Part shown: positions 34,031-45,280 of the stretch, piece after piece
How the letters are laid out: the number at the start of each line of letters is the position of its first letter
How positions within the stretch are numbered: the first letter of the stretch is position 1
Assembly: GCA_013399875.1 (NCBI GenBank)
Contig: VXAZ01002522.1
Coordinates: 207,698-271,697 of the forward strand
Origin: Gymnorhina tibicen
Taxonomy: Eukaryota > Chordata > Aves > Passeriformes > Artamidae
DNA length: 64,000 nucleotides
Direction of reading: 5' to 3'
Program-made: the position numbers and the translations under genes
Notes under the pieces: generated by a model
The model's database searches: none
What the model saw: only the letters and a program-made list of their open reading frames with translations
Told to the model about the DNA's origin: nothing

Positions 34031-34314
34031 GCCACTCGCGGGTCAAGCAGAGGGAAAGACCGCAAACGAAAAACGCGGTGGCTGTTTGAAGCTTTTAAAC
34101 CCGCGCCCTCGGCCCGCTCCTCGGGTAGGGGGACGCCGCTCACCTGCGGAGCAGGTTTCTTAGCTGTCACTATCACGAGCGCTACCGTATTTTCTCCCTT
34201 CCTTTCCTCTCCCACTTCTTTTTCGCCCCAAAATGAAAGCTCACCGCCTCATCGCCCACTCCCGTTTCCGCTCCGCGCCCGCCCGCACCCACGAGCGGGC
34301 GGCCGGCACGCGCG

Positions 34315-34377
34315 AGGGGGCGGGGCTTTAGCCACCCGGGCCAATCGGAGCGGCGGCCGCGAGGCGGGCGCCCAATG
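34315..34377 (+). promoter_or_regulatory. DMRT2: Probable DMRT2 core promoter with GC box and CCAAT boxes
   Basis: A GC box (GGGGGCGGGGC, 34316-34326) is followed by CCAAT at 34341-34345 and again near 34372-34376. No TATA box is seen, as usual for CpG-island promoters. These elements sit about 250-300 bases before a strong splice donor at 34619, which suits a short non-coding first exon. The exact start site may lie in or near the small gap at 34378. Confidence 0.5.
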
Positions 34378-34386
34378 NNNNNNNNN
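34378..34386. other. Assembly gap (9 N)
   Basis: Nine unknown bases sit in the GC-rich DMRT2 promoter region, directly after the second CCAAT box. Confidence 0.97.
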
Positions 34387-34618
34387 CGGCGCCATCCCCG
34401 GCCCCGGCGCGGCCAGTGCTCACCCACAACCACGCACAGCACGGCCACCCCGCCACGCAGCCGGTCCCCCGACGGCACAGCGTCCCGGCTGTCGGGGAGC
34501 CTGTCAGCCCCAGGTGCGGGGATCGGGAGTTCCTTGTCTCCGGCCGGTCTGGGGCAGCGGCGCCTTGCGAACTGCTGAGAGCTAGGGGGCTGCGTGCTTC
34601 CTGCACCACCTGCCTTTG
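34387..34618 (+). other. DMRT2: Probable non-coding exon 1 of DMRT2
   Basis: The segment ends at a near-consensus donor (TTTG|GTAAGTGC at 34618/34619). The next acceptor is the pyrimidine-rich CCCCTCTCTTGCAG ending at 35194, which gives an intron of 576 bases. The DMRT2 start codon then lies 18 bases into exon 2. The left boundary is a guess; no transcription start can be read from the sequence. Confidence 0.45.
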
Positions 34619-35212
34619 GTAAGTGCAGTGTGCAGGAGCAAGGACAGGGAGGTCGTGTGGGAGCAGGTGGGGGTCTGAACATGCAGCTTCCGCAGAGAGC
34701 TCTAGGAGCTCATACTGCCCTTGGTTGCTGGAGCGGACAGCGGCGATGTGTGAAGTTCAGCTGTCCTCTGCGTGTCTCCCAAGTTTGAACGCAGCTGGCA
34801 GGAGGGTTCTCGGGATCCTGTAATAAGCAGGATCTTGTGAAGACCTGACGGACTCCTACCACTGCAGCGCGGGGCATTGCCCTGGGACGGTTCCTCCCGC
34901 ATCCTTCGCTGCAGGAGACGCGCTCCTGCCTAGGGCGAGCGATCACAGTTCCCCGCAAGCCGGGGCGGGAGGGAGTGGGGAGGCGTCCGTCGTGGCTAAA
35001 CTGGGCCCTGCGTGGGTCGTGCGCAGGAGACCCGAGCTGACGGTTAGGGGGAAGACGACATCCCAGGCGGGCTCTGCTGTGACTTCCCGACGGGGGCGCA
35101 TCTCGGCGGGGCTGCAGGCGGGCACCTCGGAAGCCGGGAGTGCTCTGGCTGCCGTTCCGCCGCGGGGGCGGGAGGCCTGACCCCTCTCTTGCAGCTGCGC
35201 CGCCGAGGAGCC

Positions 35213-35560
35213 ATGGCTGAAGAACGCGCCGCCGCCGACTGGGAGATCGACGTGGAGAGCCTGGAAGGGGAGCCGGACGAGGAACCCGGCGCGCTGCGCG
35301 GCAGCACCGGCCTGGAGGAGGAAGAGGAGGAGGAGGACGGCGAGGAGGCGGCGGCGGCTCCGCGGCGGGGCGAACCGCGGAAGCTGAGCCGCACGCCCAA
35401 GTGCGCCCGGTGCCGCAACCACGGCGTGGTGTCGTGCCTGAAGGGACACAAGCGGTTCTGCCGCTGGCGCGACTGCCAGTGCGCCAATTGCCTGCTGGTG
35501 GTGGAGCGGCAGCGCGTCATGGCCGCCCAGGTGGCGCTCCGACGGCAACAGGCCACCGAG
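35213..35560 (+). CDS. DMRT2: DMRT2 coding exon 1 (acidic N-terminus and DM domain)
   Basis: The exon encodes 116 residues and ends in phase 0 at ACCGAG|GTGAG. It is preceded by 18 bases of 5' UTR after the acceptor at 35193-35194. It contains an acidic run of mostly Glu (residues 35-46), an Ala run and the whole DM zinc module [20 protein letters not shown] plus the recognition helix. Base composition is very GC-rich compared with the last exon. Confidence 0.96.
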
Positions 35561-38462
35561 GTGAGGGGGGACGGGACGCGACGCGACACCGCGGGACGGG
35601 ACGGGACGGGCGGCCCCGGTCTGACGGCGCCGTCCGATCGCTCTCTTAGGACAAGAAGGGGCTGACGGGGAAGCAGGCAAGTCTGGAGCGCAAAGCCGTC
35701 TACCAGAGGCACGTCCGAACGCCCAGCCTCTTGGCCAAGAGCATCCTGGAAGGTGAGAGCATCCCCTGCCCCTCCGCGGCTGCCCTCGGTCCCGCAGCAC
35801 CGCCGGCAGCGGGGAAACCCCGCTCTGCCCCAGGAGGACCCATACCTCCCCTCGTCCCCGCGTCTGCTCAGGGACGCGCGTGAAACGCAGCGTCCTTTCC
35901 CGAAATAGGCATTCAAGCGCTCCCCGCTGCCAGCGCTGGGCGACGGAGGCTCCTGCCCTTCGAGGCTGGAATCGATGTGGCAGAATTTCAGTTCCGTGCC
36001 CCCTCCGCCCAAAATAATGCCTAAAATGCTAGCAACGGTAGTTTGAAATTTGAGAGTTACTGTTACAAACTGGCAGTCTTTTTACATGGCTACCCAGCAG
36101 CGTTTTGCAGTGCAGGGTAATTTATTCACAGGCTAATTTATTTGCGGGTATTTTTATCAGCCAAAGAGTAAATTGATTAATTTTTTCTTTTTATCTGAAC
36201 GTCTAACACAGCAGTACCATTTGCGATATTATCAATAGTAAGAGCTGCATAATCGGTTGCTTAATTTTTTTACTGTCGAAAAAATTAACTGTGGAAGAAT
36301 CACATTTTAAATATCGGTATTTTAGTGAAAAAGTGTATTTCTTTCCCCACACCCTTTTGGGATTGTGGACATATTTATTCCTATGTCTGCTTTAATTACT
36401 TTCCAAACCATATCCCTATAAATCATTGTACTTCTCAATTCTATTTTTTTTTTCTGAAATAGAAACCTCTTTTCTCTGCCTATGCAAGCTCTATTAGTAT
36501 TTGGTCCTTTTAGAAACCTCTAATTTACATCTACATTTCACTCTTCTGAAAACTCTTCTGTATTCTTTCCTCTAATTTATCTTAACTGTCTTTTTCTTTT
36601 CTCCTAGTTCTCCTTGGGATATTCTACCATCTCTAGCAATGAGTACATAGTGATTCATCTTTAGAAAATAGAAAAGACACCAGCTGTAGATATAGGTATC
36701 TTCCTTGGAAAAGGGGAAACCTTTATGAGAGGAATGGGGGTGAAAACGGGTAAAATCCTGTTCTCCTGACTCATGTAAATAGTTCCATTAATTCAATGGA
36801 ATTGCTTGTCTGGGTAGAGCAAACAGGATTGGACCCTATCTGTTATATTAAATTAAGCCAGGAAGCTTGGTAATTGAATACACTGGAAACTGAATTTCTG
36901 TGTTTTATTGAAGTTCTAGTTTAGAAGAAATAAAATATTTGAATGCTGTCATTTGAAAAAAATATATATTCAAAAATATATATTCAAAACATATTAAAAA
37001 ATATTTGAATGTGTTAAAAGTGAATAGTTATCTCTCTCCTTAAGCCTCATGACAGAATATCAGTCATAATGCACAGCAGGGCTTTGCCTTTTTTTTTTTT
37101 TTTTTCCCTCCTCCATCCTCAATCTGTCTGCTTGGAGCTGCTTTTTAAAAAGTTACAAATCAGCTAGCTTTGAGGGATACTACACATGTCAAAAAAGCAG
37201 GGTCTGCTTATCTACACTGAGGAGCTGCATGTGCCTGATTGCTAAGCCTCTGTGTCACGGTGACTTCTGTAGGAGCTGATGGTGACCAGGGTCTGTGGCA
37301 AGTGCACAGTGCTTGGCGGGACTGGGTCATGGAGCTGCTGTACAAACACAGCTTTAATGTTTTCCTTAAGTGGCTTCATTCCTAATGCTGCTTTGTTGTT
37401 TTAGGTTACCGTCCTATTCCAACAGACTCTTACCTGGGAGGGAATTCACCCTTGCCACCTCCTGTAAGTGACAGGATGAGAAAGAGACGGGCTTTTGCTG
37501 ATAAAGAGTTGGAGAACATTATGCTAGAGAGGGAGTATAAAGAGAGAGAGATGATGGAAGCTACACAAGCAGCTGCCCTTTTTCTCCCTAACCGTATGGT
37601 GCGTGGAGCTGAATACAATTCATATAAAACAGCCTTCAACACTAATCAAGTTGATAACCCAAACAAGGAATTTTCCAATTTTTTACCAACCTGCCTTGAT
37701 CTAACAATGCAGTATTCAGGACCTAGCAACATGGAACTAATTTCTTCGAATGTCAGTGTAGCTACTACCTACAGGCAGTATCCCCTGTCTTCTAGGTTCT
37801 TAGTGTGGCCAAAATGTGGCCCCATTAGCGATGCTCTCCTCTACCAGCAATGCCTGTTAAATGCTACTGCTGTCCAAGCTCTCAAACCTGGGGCAGGTTG
37901 GGATGCCAAGGTCTCACAAAGTCAGGACTGTCCAAACACTGGGCATGACATTATGCCTCCAAAACTGGAAAATTCATTTGTTCTGACTCACACACGAGAC
38001 ATTCAGCAGTCCCGTAATGAGATACTGTGCCTTCATCAGGAAGCTCGTGAGAGGTCAGCTTTCTCTCCTCCAAAAAGGACTTTCTCCCAAATTTCTGATA
38101 AGGGTTCTCTGTCTCCTCGGGAACAGGCATTAAGCAAGATCAGCAAAAACAGTACCAAACCCCCTCCACCACTCAAGTACAGTGCATTTCAGACACTCTT
38201 CCATCAGACATTTCCTGACACTCCAACAGCAGAGTTAAGAATGTCATTTATGAAGGAGACTTTTGAAGATGCTTCTAAGAAATACAGAGACCGTGCTATT
38301 AAAGAGAACCAAAAATACAAGTTTGCTGTAGACAAATGTGCAAAAGACTTCTTTGGGGCCAAACAGGCTGCAACAACATTTTCAACAACAGAGCCACTGT
38401 CATTTTCAGTTGAATCCATCCTTAATCGACCTTCTTCTGCAGTTCCTAATGTCTCTAAATGA
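35213..38462 (+). CDS. DMRT2: DMRT2, doublesex and mab-3 related transcription factor 2 (complete spliced CDS, 502 aa)
   Basis: DMRT2 is a nuclear DM-domain transcription factor. It is known in vertebrates for somite and dermomyotome development and, in fish, for left-right patterning. Joining 35213-35560, 35650-35752 and 37405-38462 gives an uninterrupted 502-residue frame with GT-AG introns in phases 0 and 1. The start is ATG at 35213 in a strong context (GAGCCATGG), and WEIDVESLE shortly after it is a DMRT2 signature. Domains: acidic tract about residues 34-46; DM domain about 61-113 with both zinc sites complete (C64, C67, H79, C83 and H70, C88, C90, C93); basic/charged helix region [17 protein letters not shown]; and a conserved C-terminus with an eh1-like FSVESIL at 484-490. 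There is no DMA domain, as expected. The protein appears somewhat shorter than mammalian DMRT2, partly because its acidic N-terminus is shorter. Confidence 0.96.
35650..35752 (+). CDS. DMRT2: DMRT2 coding exon 2
   Basis: A short exon between CTCTCTTAG (AG at 35648-35649) and the donor GTGAGA at 35753. It encodes 34 residues plus one base (DKKGLTGKQ...LLAKSILE, then the first G of a Gly codon), matching the conserved DMRT2 segment after the DM domain. The intron before it is only 89 bases long. Confidence 0.95.
35753..37404 (+). other. DMRT2: DMRT2 last intron
   Basis: About 1.65 kb from donor GTGAGA to acceptor TTTTAG at 37404. It changes from CpG-rich to strongly AT-rich after about 36000. 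It contains ATATATTCAAAA-type repeats near 36955-37010 and a 17-base T run at 37089-37105. No gene or transposon is recognised. Confidence 0.9.
37405..38462 (+). CDS. DMRT2: DMRT2 coding exon 3 (C-terminal two thirds)
   Basis: The exon opens with GT, which completes the split Gly codon, then encodes residues 152-502 and stops with TGA at 38460-38462. Family landmarks are [80 protein letters not shown] and the terminal LSFSVESIL...RPSSA. The middle part (about residues 300-450) is more variable. The frame is intact. Confidence 0.96.
38403..38423 (+). other. DMRT2: eh1-like co-repressor motif in DMRT2
   Basis: Residues 484-490, FSVESIL, fit the engrailed homology 1 pattern (F-S-I/V-x-x-I-L) that binds Groucho/TLE co-repressors in other transcription factors. 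It lies in the conserved extreme C-terminus of DMRT2. The match is direct; binding is inference. Confidence 0.5.
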
Positions 38463-38622
38463 ATAAAGTTTACTTTCAGAGTAGAAAGTTTCTAAGCTTT
38501 GCTTTCTGCAGAATTGCTCCTGCCTGCCTTATCTCTTAAAAGATTTTTAAAGACGAATTTCTGCAGTAAACGGTTATTCTTTTATTTCAAAATGATGTAC
38601 GTAAATATGCGTGTTTACTGGA

Positions 38623-38628
38623 AATAAA
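38623..38628 (+). terminator. DMRT2: Candidate DMRT2 polyadenylation signal
   Basis: AATAAA occurs about 160 bases after the stop, and another AATAAA follows at 38698-38703. Either could end the transcript. A third hexamer that overlaps the stop codon region (38462-38467) is too close to be the main site. Confidence 0.55.
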
Positions 38629-38703
38629 AAATTAAAATTGAAACTGCATGTACAGACTGTAAAGTGTGGCTACTTTGAGCAGCACTTCAAACCATTCAAT
38701 AAA

Positions 38704-40700
38704 ATGAGTTTACTTACAAGCATAGACTGATCTCTCTCTTGTCTTTCGCATCTCGCAGGCAAGTGTGCCCTACTTCCAAAATACACTTTTTATTTTATCT
38801 GCCATTATAAATGTACTTACTACTTCAGTTGCTGGGGTAAGCAGTCATTTCTCCTTTGAACCTCCAGTAACTATGAGAAGAGGTAACAAGAGTGCATGTG
38901 GGCTAGTGTGAATTCACAAGTCTTTATTTACTTAAGTGAGGTTTGGATCAGATTCCATATGCCTTTCTTATTCTGAAGGGGGAGTGCATGCTAGCATAAA
39001 AGACTAGTCTATTCCACACCTCTATAAAAGCTTCTGTTGCTAAAGCAGGAGAGTTACAGGATTGGTTTTGAGGAGAATGGCTCTAGTGAGCTTTTTCAGT
39101 AAAAAGTCAGCTTTTTTTTTGAAGTTCAGTTTTTGAATAAAAAGTCTGCTTTTTAGAATGACTTTTTTTTTTTTAATGTTCAATTCACTTTACTTTGAAT
39201 TTCTACCCCCTTGAATACTTCCCTTCCGAGAACATTTCACTTTTGACCAACCAGAGCCTGAGATTCTTGTTTTGCAGTAGTAGAAATGACCTTCAGGCTA
39301 TAAAAATGATGCGCAGAATCATCACTGCTAATGAGAAATCAAATAGTAGTCTCTCAGTTTTTTAATCCCATGTCTGTGTGCAGGGATAGAAAATAAAGAC
39401 AGAAATAAAGGAGCATATCCAAGAGAAATTATCTGAGAACTGAAATGGCCTCAGGCTTATAGGAGAAGGCTTTGCTCATTATAACAGAGCTTGAAGCTTT
39501 CTAAATTAGTGACTTTGTAAGTTTTTCCCTATATATTGCTGCTAGCATGCCTAGTGCTAACAGGTAATCCCTTGGTTACTTTCTTTGATATCAGTGCTCA
39601 TCCAACTGAAAGGAGCTGATGTTTGTTCTTAATTTTCATGGTTTTCTAGGGACAATTTCTGTTTGGTATTTGTGAGCAGAATGTAATCTTTTCTAATTTT
39701 TTATTACACTCCCTGCACAGGTTAAATGCTTATTTTGACCATGAATTCCAGATTCTGTAACTAAGAAATCTCTCTAAGTGTTTGGAGTTTCTGTTGGGAG
39801 TGGTGTTGCAGAATACCAGGACCCTTTTTGTTTTTGGGAGGAGTCACCTGTCCTGAGTGCTTTTCTAAGCCATTTCGGTAAAGCAATAGACAGGTTGGAG
39901 AAAGCACATTTTACATAATGTGTAAATTTTCACGTAACGCATTTTACAAAGCTCATAAAAATTTTATGACAGGAATGTAAAAAGACTTGTTGTAATTTAA
40001 AAGACTCTTGGGCACTGGCTAAAGTTTCACTTTTCAAAAGAATTCATACCAACATTTTCATAGTGCAAAATAGGTTTCAAATACAGTGAGATGCTTTTCA
40101 TTTTTTCAGAGTTTGTCCTTTATCCAGTTGCCATTAGAGGGAGTTTTAACTTGCTTGAACTGAATCTGCTTGTTAATCTGTTTAGCAGTCAGACCAAGTT
40201 AAGCAGATTTTACTAGAAATAAATGGAGAGAAATTCTTCATAATTCGCATTTGTTTGCTTTCACCACTCTTTCCTTCTTTGGCTTTGTTGAACATTAAAT
40301 GTTAAAAAGGGAGTTTTACTTAACCAGGGCTTCCTTTGTTATTAAAAATATGATTTGTTTTGTTTTTTGAGCTGCTGGTATAAACTAGGATCACAGATGA
40401 AAGAAAGTTCAACAATCTATATACTGAACCAATATCAGATACTGGAATTAGTCCTGCGTAAATATTTTTTTTTCCTGACAGTGTGTGCATCTAACATTGT
40501 TCAATTTTACATCTGAAATATTCTTCCAGGCAATCACTTGTCTTTATTAATCTCCTAATAGAAAAGACCAGAAAACTAAAGCCCTCTGACAGACTGGTAC
40601 CTCTTGACCTTTTTAAGAAAAAATTGAACTGAAAAAATTCAAATTCTGAACATATACTGAGCATTTGTATATATATGTATATGTTGATATTTATGTATAC
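38704..40700. other. Downstream of DMRT2, nothing recognised
   Basis: AT-rich non-coding sequence with T-rich runs near 39111 and 39164. A CTCF-like word lies at about 40130-40143. No transposon or gene is supported. Confidence 0.5.
40128..40145 (+). promoter_or_regulatory. Weak CTCF-like motif
   Basis: CCATTAGAGGGAG differs at two positions from a CCACTAGAGGGCA-type core. It is on the + strand, opposite to the two motifs between DMRT3 and the first LTR. Low confidence. Confidence 0.15.
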
Positions 40701-40705
40701 ACACA

Positions 40706-41302
40706 CGTCATGATTTAACCCCAGCTGGCAAGCGTGTACCAGGCAGCTGCTCGCTCTCTTCCCCACCCTGTCCACAGTGGAGAGGGGAGTCAGAAAAAAA
40801 CCTGTAAATCTCATGGTTTGAGATAAGAACAGTTTAATAATTGAAACAAAATAAAATACAATAACAGTAACAATAACAACTATTCTGTAGTAGCTGTAAT
40901 GTCGTAGTAATGAAAAGGAGAGTGAGATGAATAAAACTGAAGAGGGACAAGTGATGCACAATACAATTGCTTACCACCCACTGACCAGTGCCCAGCCTGT
41001 CCCCCAGCAAAAATCAGCCACTGGGCATGGCATTCTGTGGTGTGGAATGGCCCCTTGGCAGTTTGGGTCAGTTGTCCAGGCCATGCACCCTCATGGATTC
41101 TGGTGCATCTGCTCAGTGCCAGAGCATGAGACACTGAAAAGTCCTTGACTTTGGGGAAGAATGTTTTACTAAACTAGAACATTGGTGTGTTATCAACATT
41201 ATTATGTTGATATTTAGTATTCTCATACTGAAATCAAAACAGAGCACTTTACTAGCTACTGAGAAGAAAATTAACTCTATTCCCTCAGCCAAACCCAGGA
41301 CA
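40706..41302 (+). mobile_element. ERVL-type LTR, second copy (solo) with 5-bp duplication
   Basis: This is the same family as 20683-21397: it shares the TTTAACCCCAGC opening, GAGATAAGAACAGTT, GTGATGCACAATACAATTGC, the ACCACCCACTGACCA block, GTGTGGAATG and the CCAGGACA end. Flanking bases ACACA (40701-40705 and 41303-41307) form a 5-bp target-site duplication, although a CA-rich neighbourhood weakens this. The leading TG has become CG. No internal retroviral genes are seen. It is an old, inactive remnant. Confidence 0.8.
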
Positions 41303-41307
41303 ACACA

Positions 41308-44300
41308 CTGTTGTATATAATATATGTATGTCCCAGATTTTTTACTCAGATTCCAGTTATCAAAACAGGAGTGACATTTCTACTACTATTCGAAAAAAAT
41401 TGAGATGAGACTGGGACAAATTGTTTGCTTCAATGACAAACAAGTGTCACTGGAGTCAGCATTTGGCTACTGTTTCTTACAGTCACTTACTCATGTCTTG
41501 CTTCAGTTCCATTACATCACCCTGTACTTAGTTTCCTTTTCTTTCATAGACCCTGGGCCCTACTTCTCATTCATCCTGAAAGCTCGTTGCATCCCGATGG
41601 TTTTTTTCCTTTCCTTTTTTAAAAGTGTTTATAAAGTCTTGTTACTCACTGGGAGGATGATTAGTAGCTTGAGCAAGATAGCATGTACTCAGAGAGCGTG
41701 TGATTTTCCTCACAAAGTTTTACAGTGGTTATATAGCACTCTTTAAGCTATAAGCTTCTCTAGAGCAGAAGTAGCCAACCGTCCACATCTGCTGGTGCAG
41801 ATGTGCAAACTCAAGGAAAAGAGGAGCGAGCAGGTATTACTCTGAAATTGTCTAGCACTTACTGCAAGCCACTGTCTTGCTGGCAGTTAGTCAGCTATTA
41901 AAGTATCTTACAGTCCCCTATGCTCTCTACTTCTCAACTACAATTTCTGTGGCATTTTTGGTGTGTGTGGATGCCTGTATCTCCTATATAGTGTACAAGA
42001 TTCACATTTGTGCTGTAGTTATGGGTGTCAGGTTGTATTTCTCTTCTGATCCCCTTCTGACTTCTACTTCACAGCTTTTTTCATGTGATGGTAGAACATG
42101 CCTCTTGGGAAGTTCAGCTTTTGGGGTTTGGACAGGAGGCTAAGAACCTCTGCTAGCTGTGGAGCACAAAACAGTTGTGGAAAGTAGTATGAAGAGCAAT
42201 TACTCACTAGGTCTGCAAAATAGCATGCCTGGGTGATGGTATAGTCAGAGACAACCAACTACTTGTTGGAAGTATGGGCCCTCCATATGCATGCTGAGAC
42301 AAAAATTCTTGTAGGTGTATAGAGGTGTATAAATGTAGACAAATAGAGGAATTCAGAATTAATAGCACCCCAGGCAGTACCTGGCTTATTGCCTGGCCTT
42401 ACTCCCCTGGCTCAGGGGAAGGCTGGCTCTTTCTGCCCTGGCATCTTTTGTGTAAGAGCAATCCTTGAACATAATCAGTTCTGGAGCTTGACTCCAAATT
42501 TTGGAAGTGGGCTCCTGAAAGTGGATGACAGTACCCTTCCTTGGCAAGGAAAGCATTTAGCTTCAGTGTTCGTGGTGCAGATCCTAGGCTGTCCTTGGGG
42601 GGTAAAGGCAAAGAAACAGTTTTCTGTAGTGCTTGGGCAGGAGCGGGTTCACTTGAAGAAGAGGTAGATCATTGACAGCTGCTGCAGTGACAGTGCTTGT
42701 CCCTCATGAAAATTGAGCACAGGAAAATTGCAGTGGGGGCTGTGGAAGGTGGGGGGAGAGTCCCTGTTCAGTAGGGTGCGTTGCCAGCTTTCTCTCAGGT
42801 ATTGGCTTCTCAGAAGTGACTGCACAAGCACTGATACCTTACACAAAGTCTGCCTTAAAATTGTCCTTTGTCTTAGACACCTTTGAAGCAGCAAGTCGAG
42901 ATGCTGGGCTTGAGAAGATCAAGGCAAGATGACTGGATAACCAGACACAAGTCACTCAGCCGGTGTCAAGACTTAAAATGCCTTTGCATTCTGGTCTGAG
43001 AATAAGATAGCCCTGTGCTGTCTGCTTGTCCTTCTGCTCTGACAAAGACCTCTCTGAGTTTTGCAGTCTGAGCTCCTCATCTCCTTGGGGTCATAAAAGC
43101 AAGTCACTTTTTGGCCAGCTGTGAAGGAATAAGTCCTTGTATAGTTAACAGCTCTGGAGCTTTAACATTAACCAGATCCCAGGTGTTATTGTTCTGGAAT
43201 CAGAGAATTTGACACTGCCTCAGTTTCTTTATTTTAGGTGTAAAACAGGGAGGTATGTTCTCACTTTAATTTGACAGCTTGTTTGCATGACCAAGCCTTT
43301 CTCTTTCTGTACCAAACACTTTCCATTCAGCCGACCTTGATGTGAAAGCTGGGACCAGGAGTCATTGCCCATGATGTATGAGATTCTCACTGTATCACTG
43401 AGTTTCTGCTATGAGTTTCTGCTAGCTGAACAGAATAAAGTACGCATAATGTCTCCTTTAACTCAGATAATAGTGATCAGCCATTTTCTGTTTGCTTGCA
43501 TTGAAACCTGGACAAACCATGGCTTATGCAAGAAGGGCTGCTGGGGAAGCATGTGTGGGCAGGTGGAAACCAGTGACAGGAATGTCAGTGTGACTGGAGA
43601 GGCAGGAACTAGTTAATAAACAAAACTTTCACAGTGACCAACAGAAAAAAAGGAGTGGTACCTCATATTCAGTTATATTGAGATATGATGTTGGAAGAAT
43701 TGGAAGAATGAAAAACTACATTGGAAAAGAGCAATGGACCTTCCCCCATTTTAAAAAAGAATAATTTCCACCTAAGGAAAAGCAAAAAACCGCATAGGCA
43801 AGCCTACTGATATGTACACCAAACAGGAGCCCGGTAACATATGCACTTATCCATGCAAGATGGAATCTAGAAATAATTTTAGAAGAGATACAAAGGTTTT
43901 AGGACTGTTACATTTTACAGTCACATTGTCTGGCTGACAGCCTCTGCATCTATTCCTTACTGCATTTGGTCAAATCTGGGCTTAAACTAATTACTAGATT
44001 TTTGACTTATCCTTGTCAATTCAGTTGGGCAGGAAACAGGAAGGTTGAACTACTACCGTGTGTGATATAGTTTCTATATTAGTGTCTCAAGAGCTAATAG
44101 TGGCACCCATTACACCCTTCCTGGTTTTCATCTACCCATAGAACCTCCTTCATGAGTTGGCCATGGCCAGTCTCCACTTTTTAAAGTCAGACAGGAGACG
44201 TGGGTGAACTGTCCACCTTCAGAGATGGCTTGCTTCTGGGTTCTGAAAATCACACTGGGAGTTCATCTTCTGTAGGAAGATGCTGTAAGTAGTCACAGAA

Positions 44301-44651
44301 TTTTTGGAACATAGATTTAGAAGGACCAGGACTATGTATACAGAGAGAAAACCAAAATCTTAGTGTAAATTATGTATAGGTAAATCCAACCCCTTTCAGG
44401 AAATTTTAGACTTGCAGCAGAATGTGTGAATGGAGAGCTGAAAAAAAAATCTTCAGAAGACCTTAGTGTCTTGGAGATGACAAATGTACATGAGCCTTAC
44501 ACTTTAACCCATGTGCAAAACCATATATTATTTAATCTTTCATTTAGTTTAGAAACTTTACACTTACAATCATTTCAACTGTCCTTATCCTGTAAAGCAG
44601 TACTACTTTCTCTAGCATATCCTCAAACACATTTAGTACTTGTAACTTAGT
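41308..44651. other. Intergenic, nothing recognised
   Basis: Non-coding sequence with short frames only. A small tandem duplication of a 13-base TGAGTTTCTGCTA-like unit lies near 43401-43427. A stretch at 44292-44400 faintly recalls a CR1 end but is too diverged to call. Confidence 0.45.
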
Positions 44652-45280
44652 GTTGTGTGATAGAACCACAGGGTAGAACTGTGGTGGCACTGAGGCCAGA
44701 TGTCAGCTCTGGAGCCCAGTGCCACTCCTGCCCACAACAGGTTGCTCAGGGCTACATTCATATTGGACTGACACTACCTTTATGGATGGAGACTCCACAG
44801 CCTCCCTAGGTTGCCTGTTCCAATCTTTAAGAACCTGCACAGGAAAAACATTTTTTGGTTTAGGTGGAATTTCCTGTATTCCAGTGTGTGCCTGCTGTCT
44901 CTATTCTTCTCCTGGACAGCACCATAACATCTGTCTTCTTTTCTCCCACTATATATATATATATANCAGTTCCCTCATCCTTTCCTGATATGAGAGACAC
45001 TCCAGTGCTTTAACAATCTTCAAGGCACCTTTGCGGAACTCACTCCAGTATGTTCTTTTGTACTGATGAATCCAGCACTGGACACAGTACTCCAGATCTG
45101 TCTCACAGGGCTGAGTAGAGAGCAGGGGTCAGTTCCCTCCATGAGCTGGCAACACTGCCAAATGCAGACCAGGATGCTCTTGGACATACTTGCCAAAGAG
45201 CACGCTGCTGCCTTCTGGCCAGCTCAGTGTCCACCAGGCCACCCTGACTCAGGACATGTCATGAAGAACTTGCATGTCCC
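44652..45280 (-). mobile_element. CR1 LINE fragment, minus strand
   Basis: Read on the + strand, the order of landmarks is the reverse complement of avian CR1: AGGTTGCTCAGGGC, GGAGACTCCACAGCCTCC, a TGCCTGTTCCAAT word, TGGAATTTCCTGTATTCCAG, CACTGGACACAGTACTCCAG and GGGCTGAGTAGAGAGCAG. The element is diverged and 5'-truncated, and it contains an AT microsatellite with one N. The open frames over it are remnants without function. Confidence 0.8.
44950..44966. repeat. (TA)n run with one N inside the CR1 copy
   Basis: A short AT dinucleotide run ends at the single unknown base at 44966, which probably marks a length uncertainty of the microsatellite. Confidence 0.85.

Larger units (their letters stand above)
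34030..35960. promoter_or_regulatory. DMRT2: CpG island over the DMRT2 promoter and first coding exons
   Basis: Dense CpG and high GC run from before the likely promoter, through the non-coding first exon and both of the first two coding exons, into intron 3. A 9-base gap lies at 34378-34386. Exon 4, by contrast, is AT-leaning. Confidence 0.7.

Noticed and set aside
35189..35212. Upstream in-frame extension of DMRT2 before the ATG at 35213
   Set aside because: It has no ATG, part of it lies in the intron before the acceptor at 35194, and the ATG at 35213 has a strong context and begins the family-typical N-terminus.
38462..38467. AATAAA directly at the DMRT2 stop codon
   Set aside because: A signal two bases from the stop would leave almost no 3' UTR. 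Better-placed hexamers follow at 38623 and 38698.
44292..44400. Possible extra CR1 end (TCACAGAAT followed by AAGGACC)
   Set aside because: The similarity is limited to a few short words and could be chance, so it was not called separately.
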